DNA of 64,000 nucleotides, taken from Anabaena azotica FACHB-119 (GTDB lineage Bacteria > Cyanobacteriota > Cyanobacteriia > Cyanobacteriales > Nostocaceae). The stretch's first letter is position 1. The number at the start of each line of letters is the position of its first letter. Positions 27,593 through 36,602 of this stretch are shown here, in pieces. The notes beneath the pieces are model-generated. The model made no database searches. It was given only the letters and a program-made list of their open reading frames with translations, and was not told where the DNA came from. The stretch spans positions 62,001 to 126,000 of the forward strand of contig NZ_JACJSG010000015.1 of NCBI RefSeq assembly GCF_014697625.1, written 5' to 3'. Both the position numbers and the translations under genes were made by a program.

Positions 27593-28550
27593 TTTCTTTG
27601 AGTTGGGTAATTTGAGCTTCTAGATTTTGAATACGATTTAATAAATCAGCCGTTTGTAAACCTAAAGTACTTTTCACAGACTTAATCACATTAGCTGCTG
27701 CTGTTCTTTCTTCTCCCGCAAATTGCACTTCCAATATTCTCAAGACTCCATCGCCTGTAAGCACATCGACAAAACCTGCTGTTTTAGATCGGGCAATTAC
27801 TCGACCGGGTATTCTGCCTACATAAACAGGCGGATTTTGCACAGGCTTGGCTTGCCAAATCACCAGTTTTTTGCTTTGAAAATATGTATAAGCTCCGGGA
27901 AAAGGTTCAACCAATGCTCTGATTAAACAATCAATAGTTCTAGTAGCAGCAGACCAATTAATTTCCCCGTCTTCTGGTAGACGAGTACAACCATAGGTGG
28001 CTTCAGCGTTATTTTGCTTTACTCCTGCATAACCATGAAAAGTTTTAACAACTGTTTCGCCTAAATTTTCCTGTTGAATCTGATTTAATCTGTTATATAA
28101 ATCAGATACTGTATCCTCAAGATGAATGGGAATTAGTTGCTGAAATAAAATGTTACCCTCATCTAAATCAGGAGAAATTTTATGGATAGAAATTGCCGCC
28201 GCAGGTTCATCATTAATAATTGCCCAATTCACATTAGCTCTACCCCGATATTGGGGTAAAGGCGAATAATGAACGTTGATAAATGTAGACAGTTCAATTA
28301 TTGATGAAGGCAAAATTTGATTGTAGGAAGAAACTACCACACAATCAGGCTGCAATTTGAGAACGAGTGATTTGATTGCTTTTTGGGAGGTATCGGTAAA
28401 TACTGGGATATTTGCTTGTTGAGCTAACTGAATTACAGAATCATCGATGGGGGCTTCACGCACTACTCCTTGAACATTACACTTGGATATCAAAGATTCC
28501 AAGGCGCTCAAGGTGGTTGTGCCGATACCAATCAGCAGTACATTCACCAT
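27582..28550 (-). CDS. Formyltransferase-like protein (methionyl-tRNA formyltransferase fold; sugar N-formyltransferase candidate)
   Basis: The 322-residue product has the formyl-THF-binding fold: FINVHYSPLPQYRGRANVNWAI contains the catalytic Asn-x-His, and HKISPDLDEGNILFQQ carries the Asp. The C-terminal OB-like domain (KKLVIWQAKPVQ, RIPGRVIARSKTAGFVDVLTGDGVLRILEVQ) resembles Fmt and ArnA. Because it overlaps an epimerase and an aminotransferase gene in a polysaccharide locus, N-formylation of an amino sugar is a likelier role than initiator tRNA formylation. That is inference. A C-terminal coiled segment (LLNRIQNLEAQITQL) is extra. Confidence 0.85.
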   Translation of the reverse strand: MVNVLLIGIGTTTLSALESLISKCNVQGVVREAPIDDSVIQLAQQANIPVFTDTSQKAIKSLVLKLQPDCVVVSSYNQILPSSIIELSTFINVHYSPLPQYRGRANVNWAIINDEPAAAISIHKISPDLDEGNILFQQLIPIHLEDTVSDLYNRLNQIQQENLGETVVKTFHGYAGVKQNNAEATYGCTRLPEDGEINWSAATRTIDCLIRALVEPFPGAYTYFQSKKLVIWQAKPVQNPPVYVGRIPGRVIARSKTAGFVDVLTGDGVLRILEVQFAGEERTAAANVIKSVKSTLGLQTADLLNRIQNLEAQITQLKENAK

Positions 28551-28567
28551 AGGGTATAAGTAACAGG

Positions 28568-28693
28568 TTAAACTCCAGAAACAAAAGCTTTCTTACTTGC
28601 AACTGCCTGTAGCAATCCACTAACTGGGCGTGAAAGTTGGGCAATGTAATTGCTAGCTGATAGATTAGTTAGTTTAGAATTAATTGACAGCAT
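28568..28693 (-). CDS. Possible small protein (41 residues), unverified
   Basis: An ATG-started frame reads MLSINSKLTNLS.. and ends ASKKAFVSGV, stopping 17 bases before the formyltransferase start. The central segment (NYIAQLSRPVSGLLQAVASK) looks like an amphipathic helix. There is no clear Shine-Dalgarno, and no relative is recognised. It might be a leader peptide, a decayed gene end, or chance. Confidence 0.25.
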   Translation of the reverse strand: MLSINSKLTNLSASNYIAQLSRPVSGLLQAVASKKAFVSGV

Positions 28694-28963
28694 TTCAGAC
28701 GAAACAATAAGTACAACATTAACAAAAATCAAGTAAAACCTTGGCTAAAAGAAGAATGGTGCATTGGGAACAAAAATGCTGAAACATCTATAAAATGGAA
28801 GAGTTACTATGCTTATATGCAGAATATTTAATCCCATTTAGCCTGATTGTTTTTTTGATAAAAAACCTATCATTTATTAGCTGATACAGTAGAATTTTCA
28901 CCTTGTAAACCAGGACAACCAGCATGGATAGATTACCAATACTTCCGTCAAATAGTTTATAAA
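28694..28963. other. Gap with no supported gene
   Basis: It is AT-rich and has no terminal-repeat element that I can see. The promoter of the minus-strand formyltransferase, epimerase and aminotransferase operon probably lies here. Confidence 0.4.
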
Positions 28964-29473
28964 TTACTTCTTTCTATTTTTAATTTCATTTTCAAACCAT
29001 TGTGCATCATTCTCCCTCCCTGCTTTTCTAGCTGTTTGTGCTGCTAAATTATAAGAAGCGATTCCCTCATCTATTTGATTTAGTTTAAATTCGCAGTCTC
29101 CTTTATGTTTATAAGTACACATAAGGCAAAACTCTTGAGAAGCATCGATGGATTTGATTGCCTTTCTAAAGGCTTTGATTGCTTCCTGGCATTTCCCTTC
29201 GTTCTCTAATTTCTTTCCTTCATTAAACCATTCATCAGCTATTAACTGTGGGTCTTGTACAGGTGGTTGTTGTGTTGTAGGTACTGGTTCATTGAGACCA
29301 ATTGCTAGAATAATTAAGAAGATACCTAAAGCAATCGCTGAAAAGCGTAAAAACGGATTAGAAACAGTTGAGCTAAATTCAGCTCCAAACAACTTAAAAT
29401 TACCTCCAACAAAGCCTATAATTACAAGAACTGCCCCTAAAACAAATAATCCAATATGTAAAGTACTTGGCAT
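28964..29473 (-). CDS. Small membrane-anchored TPR-like protein
   Basis: The 169-residue product has two N-terminal hydrophobic helices (about residues 7-25 and 45-63), then a Pro/Gln linker. A soluble part follows with paired-helix repeats: ADEWFNEGKKLENEGKCQEAIKAFRKAI and YKHKGDCEFKLNQIDEGIASYNLAAQ match the TPR pattern, with the soluble part likely on one side of the membrane. It may scaffold polysaccharide enzymes at the membrane, but nothing in the sequence shows this. Two Cys lie in the FCLMCTYKHKGDC stretch. Confidence 0.65.
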   Translation of the reverse strand: MPSTLHIGLFVLGAVLVIIGFVGGNFKLFGAEFSSTVSNPFLRFSAIALGIFLIILAIGLNEPVPTTQQPPVQDPQLIADEWFNEGKKLENEGKCQEAIKAFRKAIKSIDASQEFCLMCTYKHKGDCEFKLNQIDEGIASYNLAAQTARKAGRENDAQWFENEIKNRKK

Positions 29474-29593
29474 AATTGATTAGCTAATTATCATGCGGTA
29501 TACGGAAAAAATCAGCTTGTTTTTAAAGGGCTAACTGAACCGTATTGCCCTTACACCCAGTCTCAACAGATAATATTAGTGCGTCAGCCCTGA

Positions 29594-30601
29594 TCACAGC
29601 AGTTGCACAAATTCCATCCCTGATACTTGTGGCTGGAAGGTTTGCCGCCAAATTACCTCTGCGGCTTTGAGTCCGCCTGTTTGCAGGCGCACGATGGGTT
29701 CTGGCCCCACTGCTGAGGGGAGAATGCCCATATGCCCCGGTTTTGGCTCAATTTCTGGAGATATGGGTATATTATGGGCAGCGAAGGCGTTGCGATCGAT
29801 GTCGCCCCAGTATTGAGCTACGAGCGTACCAGGCCAATATTTGGCAATCATTGCTGCGTCTTGGGCTGCAAGTATGGGTTCAAGTCTTGGTTGCAAGGCG
29901 ACGACGATCGCATCATAATTTTTATCTATAGATGCAGCTACCAAGCTATCAACACTATCAACTGTCGCTCCAGCTTGGACTAAACCATGTTCAATAAATC
30001 GGCGGAAGGGGTTGTCACATAACAGTAGAATGTTGCTGGTATAAACGGATATACCTGCATCCAGCAGTTGTTTTACCGCCATGATTCCCAAAAAGGAAAA
30101 TACGTCTACGGCGGGATGGCGTTCGTTCACCCCTACTACCTGGATACCTTTGAGGCGACAGGCGACGAGATCCACGTCTTCTGGTCTAAACTCCCAAGCT
30201 TCATACATCAAGCCAATCACGGCATTCGGCTTCATCCAGTCAACCATTTCTGTATTGATGGGGCGCAGGTGTCCACTGTTGGTGATGATATCTGCTTGAC
30301 TAACGATATCGGCAGTTTTTTCTGGGATAAATTTGATGCGATCGCCTACTCCCGCAATATCTGCTAGTTGCTGTGTCAATGCCTGAACTTGCTCTACCGT
30401 ACCATACCGAGTAGTCCGGGTGAAAGCAAACACTTTCTCGGCTCCAGCGATCGCAGCTACAACCGGGGTGACTGCATATGCACCTGTTGCCGCTTCTGTC
30501 AAGACCACTGCATCTGACAATTGCAAATCGCAACGCTCAATAGCCTGACGCATCAAGGAGACGAGGCGATGGGGATTTAAACCAGGACGGGGATCACTCA
30601 T
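29594..30601 (-). CDS. Unknown Rossmann-like protein in amino-sugar operon
   Basis: The 335-residue product is not one I recognise by name. SDAVVLTEAATGAYAVTPVVAAIAGAEKVFAFTRTTRYG looks like a Rossmann nucleotide-binding region, and ADIITNSGHLRPINTEMVDWMKPNAVIGLMYEAWEFR resembles the NAD-domain layout of S-adenosylhomocysteine hydrolase and 2-hydroxyacid dehydrogenases. A second alpha/beta half starts around residue 190. Its ATG overlaps the TAA of the aminotransferase by one base, so it is coupled to it and to the oxidoreductase before that. It probably modifies the same sugar or recycles a cofactor; no reaction can be assigned. Confidence 0.7.
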   Translation of the reverse strand: MSDPRPGLNPHRLVSLMRQAIERCDLQLSDAVVLTEAATGAYAVTPVVAAIAGAEKVFAFTRTTRYGTVEQVQALTQQLADIAGVGDRIKFIPEKTADIVSQADIITNSGHLRPINTEMVDWMKPNAVIGLMYEAWEFRPEDVDLVACRLKGIQVVGVNERHPAVDVFSFLGIMAVKQLLDAGISVYTSNILLLCDNPFRRFIEHGLVQAGATVDSVDSLVAASIDKNYDAIVVALQPRLEPILAAQDAAMIAKYWPGTLVAQYWGDIDRNAFAAHNIPISPEIEPKPGHMGILPSAVGPEPIVRLQTGGLKAAEVIWRQTFQPQVSGMEFVQLL

Positions 30602-31710
30602 TAAGCGGCTACTCCCTGAAGAATGTTTTGCAAGGTTTGGGCAACTTGGTTGACTTGAGCGCTGCTGAGTTCAGCATACATAGGTAAGGAAAGGACTTCC
30701 CTAGCAGCTAATTCCGAGTGGGGGAAATCACCGGGTTGGTAACCCAAATCCGCATAGGCGGGTTGCAGGTGAACGGGAATTGGGTAATGAATCCCTGTTT
30801 GAATCCCTTGGGCGTTAAGTTGTTGTTGTAGCCATTCCCTTTGGGTAGTCCGCACTGCATAAACGTGATAAACGTGGCGGTTATGGGCTAGGGCTACAGG
30901 TGTATTTAAACCAGACTTGGCTAAAAGGTAGTTGTACTGGGCGGCGTGGGTTCTTCTGGCTTCCGTCCACTCTTCGATGTAGCGTAACTTCACCCGCAAA
31001 ATCGCGCCTTGGATGCCATCCATGCGGTAGTTATAGCCTTTGAGGACATGGTGATATCTCTTTTCTTGTCCCCAGTCGCGTAACATCTGCATGGTGTGGG
31101 TGTATTCGGGATTGTTGGTAACTATCATCCCGCCTTCACCGTAAGCGCCTAAGTTCTTGCCAGGGTAAAAACTAAAACAACCAATATCCCCAATACTACC
31201 TACTCGCTTACCTTTGTAAGCCGCGCCATGCGCTTGGGCGGCATCTTCAACCACCGTCAAACCGTGACGGCGGGCGATTTCCATGATTGGTTCCATATCT
31301 GCTGGTTGACCGTACAAATGTACAGGCAGAATGGCTTTTGTGCGTTCAGTAATCGCTGATTCGATTTTGTTGACATCTATGGTGTAGGTAACTGGGTCAA
31401 TGTCAACAAAAACGGGTGTAGCTCCGGTGTAACAAATGGCGGCGGCTGTGGCGACAAAGGTGAAGGGTACGGTAATGACTTCATCACCAGAGCCGACACC
31501 AGCAGCTAATAATGCTAAGTGGAGGGCGCTAGTACCAGTGTTAACAGCAATACCAAATTCGGCGTTGCAGTAAGCAGCAAACTCTTGCTCTAAAGCCTTG
31601 ACTTCACTACCTAAAACGAATTGGGTACTTTCTAAAACTTTGAGGACGGCGGTATCAATTTCGTCTTTGATGCTGAGATACTGAGCTTTTAAGTCTACAA
31701 AGGGAATCAT
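30601..31710 (-). CDS. DegT/DnrJ/EryC1 family sugar aminotransferase (WbpE/WlbC-like)
   Basis: The 369-residue product opens [19 protein letters not shown], nearly the standard start of WbpE/WlbC-type enzymes. It has [36 protein letters not shown], and [18 protein letters not shown] with the PLP lysine. It would aminate the 3-keto sugar made by the oxidoreductase encoded upstream, which overlaps it by four bases. With the acetyltransferase at 33520 this gives the three steps of a 3-acetamido sugar pathway, as in Pseudomonas WbpB/E/D. The pathway match is inference. Confidence 0.92.
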   Translation of the reverse strand: MIPFVDLKAQYLSIKDEIDTAVLKVLESTQFVLGSEVKALEQEFAAYCNAEFGIAVNTGTSALHLALLAAGVGSGDEVITVPFTFVATAAAICYTGATPVFVDIDPVTYTIDVNKIESAITERTKAILPVHLYGQPADMEPIMEIARRHGLTVVEDAAQAHGAAYKGKRVGSIGDIGCFSFYPGKNLGAYGEGGMIVTNNPEYTHTMQMLRDWGQEKRYHHVLKGYNYRMDGIQGAILRVKLRYIEEWTEARRTHAAQYNYLLAKSGLNTPVALAHNRHVYHVYAVRTTQREWLQQQLNAQGIQTGIHYPIPVHLQPAYADLGYQPGDFPHSELAAREVLSLPMYAELSSAQVNQVAQTLQNILQGVAA

Positions 31711-32747
31711 GCTGCTACCTCTACTCGATTGAGTTCAATTAATTTTCCTTGTTGTTTGAGAGACTGGGTAGCAGCTTCAAGAATCTTGACTACTTGCAGT
31801 CCGGCTTGTCCATCGGTAATCGGGCGATCGCCTTTTTGAATACAATCAATAAAGTGCAATCCTTCGGTATTTAATGCTTCGGTCACATCGAGCTTAGGCG
31901 ACCACATATCACCAGTACGATAACCGATGAGCATTTGGTACACACTTTCCGTATTACCATTGACTGTGGTAATACCTTTGTCGTAAATCTTCAGTTTTTC
32001 GCTAGGCTCTAAGTCATCGTAGACAATCATCCGTTGACTACCACCAATCAGCGTCCGGCGTACTTTCACCGGAGCTAGCCAGTTAACATGAATATGTGCA
32101 ATTAAGTTATTGGCAAAAAATAAGGTTAAGTAAGCAATATTTTCCGGTTCCCCTGGTACATGGCTCATCCCTGTAGCGGAGACAGCATAAGGTTGGGATG
32201 GTAATAAATAGCTCATGATTGACAGGTCATGAACTGCTAAATCCCAAATGACGTTAACATCATGCTGAAATAGTCCCAGGTTGACCCGGACAGAATCGTA
32301 GTAATAAATATCACCTAATGTTTTGGTGGCGATTAGGTCGTGCATTTTGCGGACAGCACCCGTATAGACAAAGGTGTGATCCACCATTAATACAAGGTTG
32401 CGCTTTTCTGCTTCATCAATCAAGCGCATTGCTTGCTCAGAGGTGGTGGTCATGGGCTTCTCTACTAGGACGTGCTTACCAGCTTGCAATGCGGCTAGGG
32501 CTAAGTCGTAGTGGGTGGAAACGGGTGTGGCGATCGCGATCGCATCAATTGTTGGGTCTTTTAGTAGATCCCGACTATCTCTAGTCACCTTGATGGCGGG
32601 ATAGCGTGCTTGTGCTTTTGCCAGTAATTCTGGCTTAAAATCACTTACACAAGTAACTTGCGCCCCTGGTATTTCTGCAAAATTGCGTACTAGGTTAGGC
32701 CCCCAATAACCATAACCGATGACACCGATATTAATTTTACTTCCCAT
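31707..32747 (-). CDS. Gfo/Idh/MocA family NAD(P)-dependent sugar oxidoreductase
   Basis: The 346-residue product has an N-terminal Rossmann fold: [19 protein letters not shown], with GxGxxG at about 10-15. Then come [14 protein letters not shown] with the conserved E-K-P and [15 protein letters not shown] with the catalytic His/Asp cluster. It probably oxidises a UDP-sugar at C3, as WbpB/WlbA does. The four-base overlap with the aminotransferase fits channelling of the unstable keto product. Substrate is not shown by the sequence. Confidence 0.92.
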   Translation of the reverse strand: MGSKINIGVIGYGYWGPNLVRNFAEIPGAQVTCVSDFKPELLAKAQARYPAIKVTRDSRDLLKDPTIDAIAIATPVSTHYDLALAALQAGKHVLVEKPMTTTSEQAMRLIDEAEKRNLVLMVDHTFVYTGAVRKMHDLIATKTLGDIYYYDSVRVNLGLFQHDVNVIWDLAVHDLSIMSYLLPSQPYAVSATGMSHVPGEPENIAYLTLFFANNLIAHIHVNWLAPVKVRRTLIGGSQRMIVYDDLEPSEKLKIYDKGITTVNGNTESVYQMLIGYRTGDMWSPKLDVTEALNTEGLHFIDCIQKGDRPITDGQAGLQVVKILEAATQSLKQQGKLIELNRVEVAA

Positions 32748-32809
32748 TGTTTTTAACTAAATCTATTTTTTGAAAAAGTAATTAAGTAGAACGGACTAAA
32801 TAAATCAAG

Positions 32810-32842
32810 GTTTGTAGTCAGGACTAAAGTCCTGACTACGAA
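32810..32842. repeat. Palindromic repeat, family G
   Basis: GTTTGTAGTCAGGACT and AGTCCTGACTACGAAC form a near-perfect hairpin. A related pair (TTCGTAGTGAGGGC .. ACTACGAAC) is at 45063-45195. It lies between the PEP-CTERM-like gene and the oxidoreductase gene and could attenuate transcription. Confidence 0.6.
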
Positions 32843-32906
32843 CTCTATGGTGATAACTTTAGGCTAGTTAACATAGTTTGATTTATTTTCGACGGTTTAC
32901 TTAATC

Positions 32907-33515
32907 CTATTGGAAAAGTTGTTTTCGCCAATGACTTAAACCTAAGAAACTAACAGACCCAACCAAGCCTAATAACACCCCAGGTTCAGTAACAGATGTT
33001 TGTGCTACTATTGGTCTGAATACAGCATAGTTTTGTTTTCCAAAATCAAGTACCTCAATATCTTGAGAATTACCTCGGTAATTATCCCACCTAAATCTAA
33101 TAAAATTACCGATTTTATTAGTAATGAAAGTTGATTTATTGCTGGCAATAATGGATCTATAGGGAATCAAAACCGAAGAAATGCTATTGATTCTTCTAGG
33201 AATAGGTTCTTGACTATTCAAAAGAGACACAATACTATTGGCAGCAGTTTGTGCTGCTTGTTGGTTTCCCCAAAAAGTTGGCTCATCAAAATTAGAACTA
33301 TTGGGAGTACCAAACACATTAGTAAATGTATCAAACTGGAAGCTAACCTCGTAACTTATGCCATCGACGATGAGACCATTGATGCCACTAACATCACCAG
33401 AGCTACTGTATATAATCTGCGCCGCTTGAGCGGGGAGCATACTAGTAACTGTGGTAGCAACACCCAGAACAGACACAACAGCAACTGTGGAATTTAATTG
33501 ACGGCAATTCAGCAT
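32907..33515 (-). CDS. Exported protein with PEP-CTERM-like sorting tail
   Basis: The 202-residue product has a signal peptide (about 1-31, ending PAQAAQ) and a soluble, mostly beta-looking middle. The C-terminus has TEPGVLLGLVGSVSFLGLS then WRKQLFQ: an E-P motif, one membrane helix and a basic end. This is the layout of PEP-CTERM proteins processed by exosortase, although the canonical P-E-P is T-E-P here. Exosortase systems are known to go with exopolysaccharide loci, which fits the surroundings. It sits between the acetyltransferase and oxidoreductase genes, interrupting the sugar pathway. Confidence 0.75.
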   Translation of the reverse strand: MLNCRQLNSTVAVVSVLGVATTVTSMLPAQAAQIIYSSSGDVSGINGLIVDGISYEVSFQFDTFTNVFGTPNSSNFDEPTFWGNQQAAQTAANSIVSLLNSQEPIPRRINSISSVLIPYRSIIASNKSTFITNKIGNFIRFRWDNYRGNSQDIEVLDFGKQNYAVFRPIVAQTSVTEPGVLLGLVGSVSFLGLSHWRKQLFQ

Positions 33516-33519
33516 ACTA

Positions 33520-34056
33520 TTAATTGATATCGCTAGTTGAAATGGCTAAATTTTGTGTGCGATCGCCTTCAGTGGAAACAAGCTTATCGCGTACATCACC
33601 AATCACCCGCGCCGGCACTCCAACTACAATTGCATAGTCAGGAACATCATGAGTGACTACTGCACCAGAACCAATGATGGCTTTTTCGCCAATAGTTATT
33701 CCGGGGAGAATAGTCGCGTTACTACCAATAGAAGCACAGCGTTTAACTAGTGTCTTGACTGTGTACCAATCATCTGCTGTTTTTAAACTGCCATCTTCAT
33801 TGGTAGCGCGGGGATAAATATCATTGGTAAACATCACCCCATGACCGATGAAAACTTCATCTTCTAAAGTGACACCTTCACAAAGAAAGCTGTGTGATGA
33901 AATTTTACAGCGACTGCCGACAATGACATCTTTTTGGATCTCGACAAAGGCTCCAATTTTTGTTTGTTCGCCAATCTCACAACCATAGAGATTCACCAGA
34001 TTGGGATGATAAATATTGACATCTTCGCCTAAGATGACATCAGAATTTATTGGCAC
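33520..34056 (-). CDS. Hexapeptide-repeat acetyltransferase (WbpD/WlbB-like)
   Basis: The 178-residue product is a left-handed beta helix: repeated I/V-G-x-x-x-x units such as EIGEQTKIGAFVEI, VIVGSRCKISSHSF, SIGSNATILPGITIGEKAIIGSGAVVTHDVPDYAIVVGVPARVIG. The His in FIGHGVMFTNDIYPRA fits the acetyl-CoA-dependent sugar acetyltransferases. The start is GTG at 34056, with a good Shine-Dalgarno (AAAGGTAG) ahead of it. It likely N-acetylates the 3-amino sugar made by the enzymes at 30601-32747. Confidence 0.9.
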   Translation of the reverse strand: MPINSDVILGEDVNIYHPNLVNLYGCEIGEQTKIGAFVEIQKDVIVGSRCKISSHSFLCEGVTLEDEVFIGHGVMFTNDIYPRATNEDGSLKTADDWYTVKTLVKRCASIGSNATILPGITIGEKAIIGSGAVVTHDVPDYAIVVGVPARVIGDVRDKLVSTEGDRTQNLAISTSDIN

Positions 34057-34108
34057 TTTTATCTACCTTTCTAGCTCAATTTGCAATGAAAATTTTGATT
34101 TTTATACC

Positions 34109-34200
34109 AATAGCCAAGACAGTTAGGACATCAGAAAATGAGAAAACTTATCCAAGAAAAGGTTTTTAACTCTGTCACCTGTCACCTGTCCCCTGCTATA
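34109..34200. repeat. Family E repeat (copy 2) with STRR units
   Basis: AATAGCCAAGACAGTTAGG..TTTTTAACTCTGTCACCTGT..CCCTGCTATA. It matches 46240-46339 over nearly its whole length. Confidence 0.75.
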
Positions 34201-34223
34201 AAATAGCCATCATCAAACATGAA

Positions 34224-34265
34224 AAATCAGAGATTTCTTACCTGTTCCCTATCACCTATCACCTG
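34224..34265. repeat. STRR-like array starting at the wzt stop codon
   Basis: On the minus strand, CAGGTGATAGGTGATAGG begins at the base right after the TAG stop (34266-34268). It is a degenerate form of the (GTGACAG)n heptamer seen elsewhere in the window. Confidence 0.65.
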
Positions 34266-35558
34266 CTATATAATTTGTTCCACCGATTGCCAAACAGCAT
34301 CTTCTAAATAAACGCATTCATCAGGCTGCCATTCATACTCAGGACGCTCAAAATTGTGCATCGACACTTCAAATGGGCATATCTCCCGGAGATTTTCTAA
34401 CAGAGTTTCGCTGCGTCGCTCAGACAGCCATGTTGTTAAGGTGTACGCACCCATGTAGAGCCGAGATTTAGGAATTTGACAGCGCAGAATGAATGTTCCA
34501 GCTTCCCGTCGAAACGGTGCATCAGGTTCGTAAAACCAGATCATACAAATAGGTTGTTGCAAAGCACTGACTATCTGAAAAGAAAACCATAAACTTTCAT
34601 GGGGTTGAGTTATATGTAGGGCAAACTCAACCGTAATTGGTTTTCCCCAACAGTGAACTCCGCCACCTTCGGAAGTATGTATCTTGGCCCAAGCTATATG
34701 ATTACCAGTTTTGCTTGCAGGCGCTTGGTAGTATGCTTGGGGCGCAGAATCATCTTGTTGTCCAGCTAAATATAGCTGCACTGCTTTGTTAGTACTACCA
34801 TCAAACTGAACACCACCTCGCGAAAGTAGTATGCAGCGTTTGGTTAGTTGAGCGATCGCTGGCATACTATGACTCACAAACAGAACTGTGCGTCCTTCTT
34901 TAGTGGCGACATCATCCATTTTGCCTAAGCATTTTTTCTGAAATGCTGAGTCACCCACAGCCAAAACTTCATCAACAACGAGAATTTCTGGCTCTAAATG
35001 GGCGGCTACGGAAAATGCTAGGCGCACGTACATTCCTGAAGAATAGCGCTTGACTGGTGTGTCTAAAAACTTTTCCACGTCAGCAAAAGCAACTATTTCA
35101 TCAAATTTTTTCTTAATCTCAACTCTACTCATCCCCAAAACGGAACCGTTGAGATAGATGTTTTCTCGTCCCGTCAGTTCTGGGTGAAATCCAGTACCGA
35201 CTTCTAATAAGCTGGCGACTCTTCCTTGAATAGCGATCCGTCCTTTACTTGGTTCTGTGATCCGACTGAGAACTTTCAGGAGTGTGGATTTACCTGCACC
35301 ATTGCGCCCAATTACACCAATTGCTTCACCTTGTTTAATCTCGAAGGAAACATCCTTCAATGCCCAAAATTCTTCACGGGACGGATTAGCTATTTTTTTA
35401 TTATTATTAGGTTTGACAAATCTCTGTGTTAAAGATTTAGCACCATCAGCAATTACATCTCTGAGAGCTTTATAGCGATAGCGACCTGAGTTTTCCTGCT
35501 GATGACTAATGATATATTTCTTCCCAATATTTTCAACGCGAATTACAGTATCAGACAT
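34266..35558 (-). CDS. wzt: Polysaccharide ABC exporter, ATP-binding subunit (Wzt-type)
   Basis: The 430-residue product has an N-terminal ABC domain: Walker A GVIGRNGAGKSTLLKVL, signature YSSGMYVRLAFS, Walker B EILVVDEVLAVGD, then the H-loop in VLFVSHSM. The last 150 or so residues form an extra beta-rich domain (ITVEFALHI.., CQIPKSRLYMGAYTLTTWL), like the C-terminal Wzt domain that recognises the finished glycan. It powers export of lipid-linked polysaccharide through the Wzm permease. A GGAG Shine-Dalgarno precedes the ATG. A family B repeat separates it from wzm, and a STRR array begins at its stop codon. Confidence 0.92.
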   Translation of the reverse strand: MSDTVIRVENIGKKYIISHQQENSGRYRYKALRDVIADGAKSLTQRFVKPNNNKKIANPSREEFWALKDVSFEIKQGEAIGVIGRNGAGKSTLLKVLSRITEPSKGRIAIQGRVASLLEVGTGFHPELTGRENIYLNGSVLGMSRVEIKKKFDEIVAFADVEKFLDTPVKRYSSGMYVRLAFSVAAHLEPEILVVDEVLAVGDSAFQKKCLGKMDDVATKEGRTVLFVSHSMPAIAQLTKRCILLSRGGVQFDGSTNKAVQLYLAGQQDDSAPQAYYQAPASKTGNHIAWAKIHTSEGGGVHCWGKPITVEFALHITQPHESLWFSFQIVSALQQPICMIWFYEPDAPFRREAGTFILRCQIPKSRLYMGAYTLTTWLSERRSETLLENLREICPFEVSMHNFERPEYEWQPDECVYLEDAVWQSVEQII

Positions 35559-35580
35559 CTGCTTTTCTCCTTTCTAAATT

Positions 35581-35727
35581 AACGTGAGTTCGACAAGCGT
35601 TGTTTTGACATCTCCCCCAACCCCTCTCTCACGAGGAGAGGGGAGTAAGACGGTGATTTTTTCGTTTCTCCTCCCTCTCCTTTTAGGAGAGGGAGGTTGG
35701 GAGGGAGAGGTTCATCGAACTCACGTT
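35581..35727. repeat. Family B palindromic repeat (copy 3) between wzm and wzt
   Basis: AACGTGAGTTCGA and TCGAACTCACGTT are perfect inverted ends. It fills nearly the whole gap between the two transporter genes, and its right end provides two bases of the wzm stop codon (TAA at 35726-35728). Confidence 0.85.
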
Positions 35728-36568
35728 AAATTACATCAGCAAACGTCCGTTCAGTTTTGCGGAAGTACCAAATACCACTGAAGAGGAGCAGTGTAACTAA
35801 TGCCAGAGATATCCCAAACCCAGTCCAGTAAATTTTGGACTCACCGCCAATAATCGCCCAGCGAAAACCATCAATTACTCCTACCATCGGATTCAAGGAA
35901 TACAAAAACCTCCATTTTTCAGGAATAATCGTGCTACTAAAGCCTACGGGTGATATGTACAACCCAAACTGGACAATAAATGGCACAATATAGCGAAAGT
36001 CCCGGTATTCAACATTTAGCGCTGCAAACCACAAGCCAACACCTACCGAAGCAGCAAAGGCAATACCAATAAATAAGGGAAGTGTCAGTATTCGCCAATC
36101 AGGAACAAAGTTGTACCAAGCCATTAAGCCCAGTAGAATCATCCCAGAAACCATAAAATCTACAAAGCTAACAACAACTGAACTTATAGGTACAATCAAG
36201 CGAGGAAAGTAGACTTTGGAAATCAAGTTGGCGTTACCGATTAAGCTATTGCTACATTCTGTTAAGGCATTAGCAAAAAATTGCCAAGGTAACATGGCTG
36301 CAAACACCAAAATTGGATAAGGCGCACCCTCAGCAGGTAGTTTAGCTAAATTGCCAAATATGACTGAAAATACAACCATTGTCAAAAAGGGTCTAATCAA
36401 AGCCCATGCTAGACCAATGATTGTTTGCTTATAACGCACTAAAATATCCCGCCAAGCAAGAAAATATAGCAATTCGCGGTAGCGCCATAAATCTTGCCAG
36501 TATTGGCGCTCCGCTCTTCCAGCTTCTAACACTAACTCTTGTTTAGAAGCTATATTTTGACTACTCAT
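35726..36568 (-). CDS. wzm: Polysaccharide ABC exporter, permease subunit (Wzm-type)
   Basis: The 280-residue product has about six membrane helices. It shows ELLYFLAWRDILVRYKQTIIGLAWALIRPFLTMVVF, the hallmark start of ABC-2 polysaccharide permeases, and LNPMVGVIDGFRWAI near the C-terminus. It forms the membrane channel with Wzt. Its TAA stop is formed partly by the end of a family B repeat, yet the C-terminus (RKTERTFADVI) looks normal for the family, so function should be intact. Confidence 0.92.
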   Translation of the reverse strand: MSSQNIASKQELVLEAGRAERQYWQDLWRYRELLYFLAWRDILVRYKQTIIGLAWALIRPFLTMVVFSVIFGNLAKLPAEGAPYPILVFAAMLPWQFFANALTECSNSLIGNANLISKVYFPRLIVPISSVVVSFVDFMVSGMILLGLMAWYNFVPDWRILTLPLFIGIAFAASVGVGLWFAALNVEYRDFRYIVPFIVQFGLYISPVGFSSTIIPEKWRFLYSLNPMVGVIDGFRWAIIGGESKIYWTGFGISLALVTLLLFSGIWYFRKTERTFADVI

Positions 36569-36602
36569 AACTATTAACTTAAGACTATAAATCTTCTCAG
36601 AG

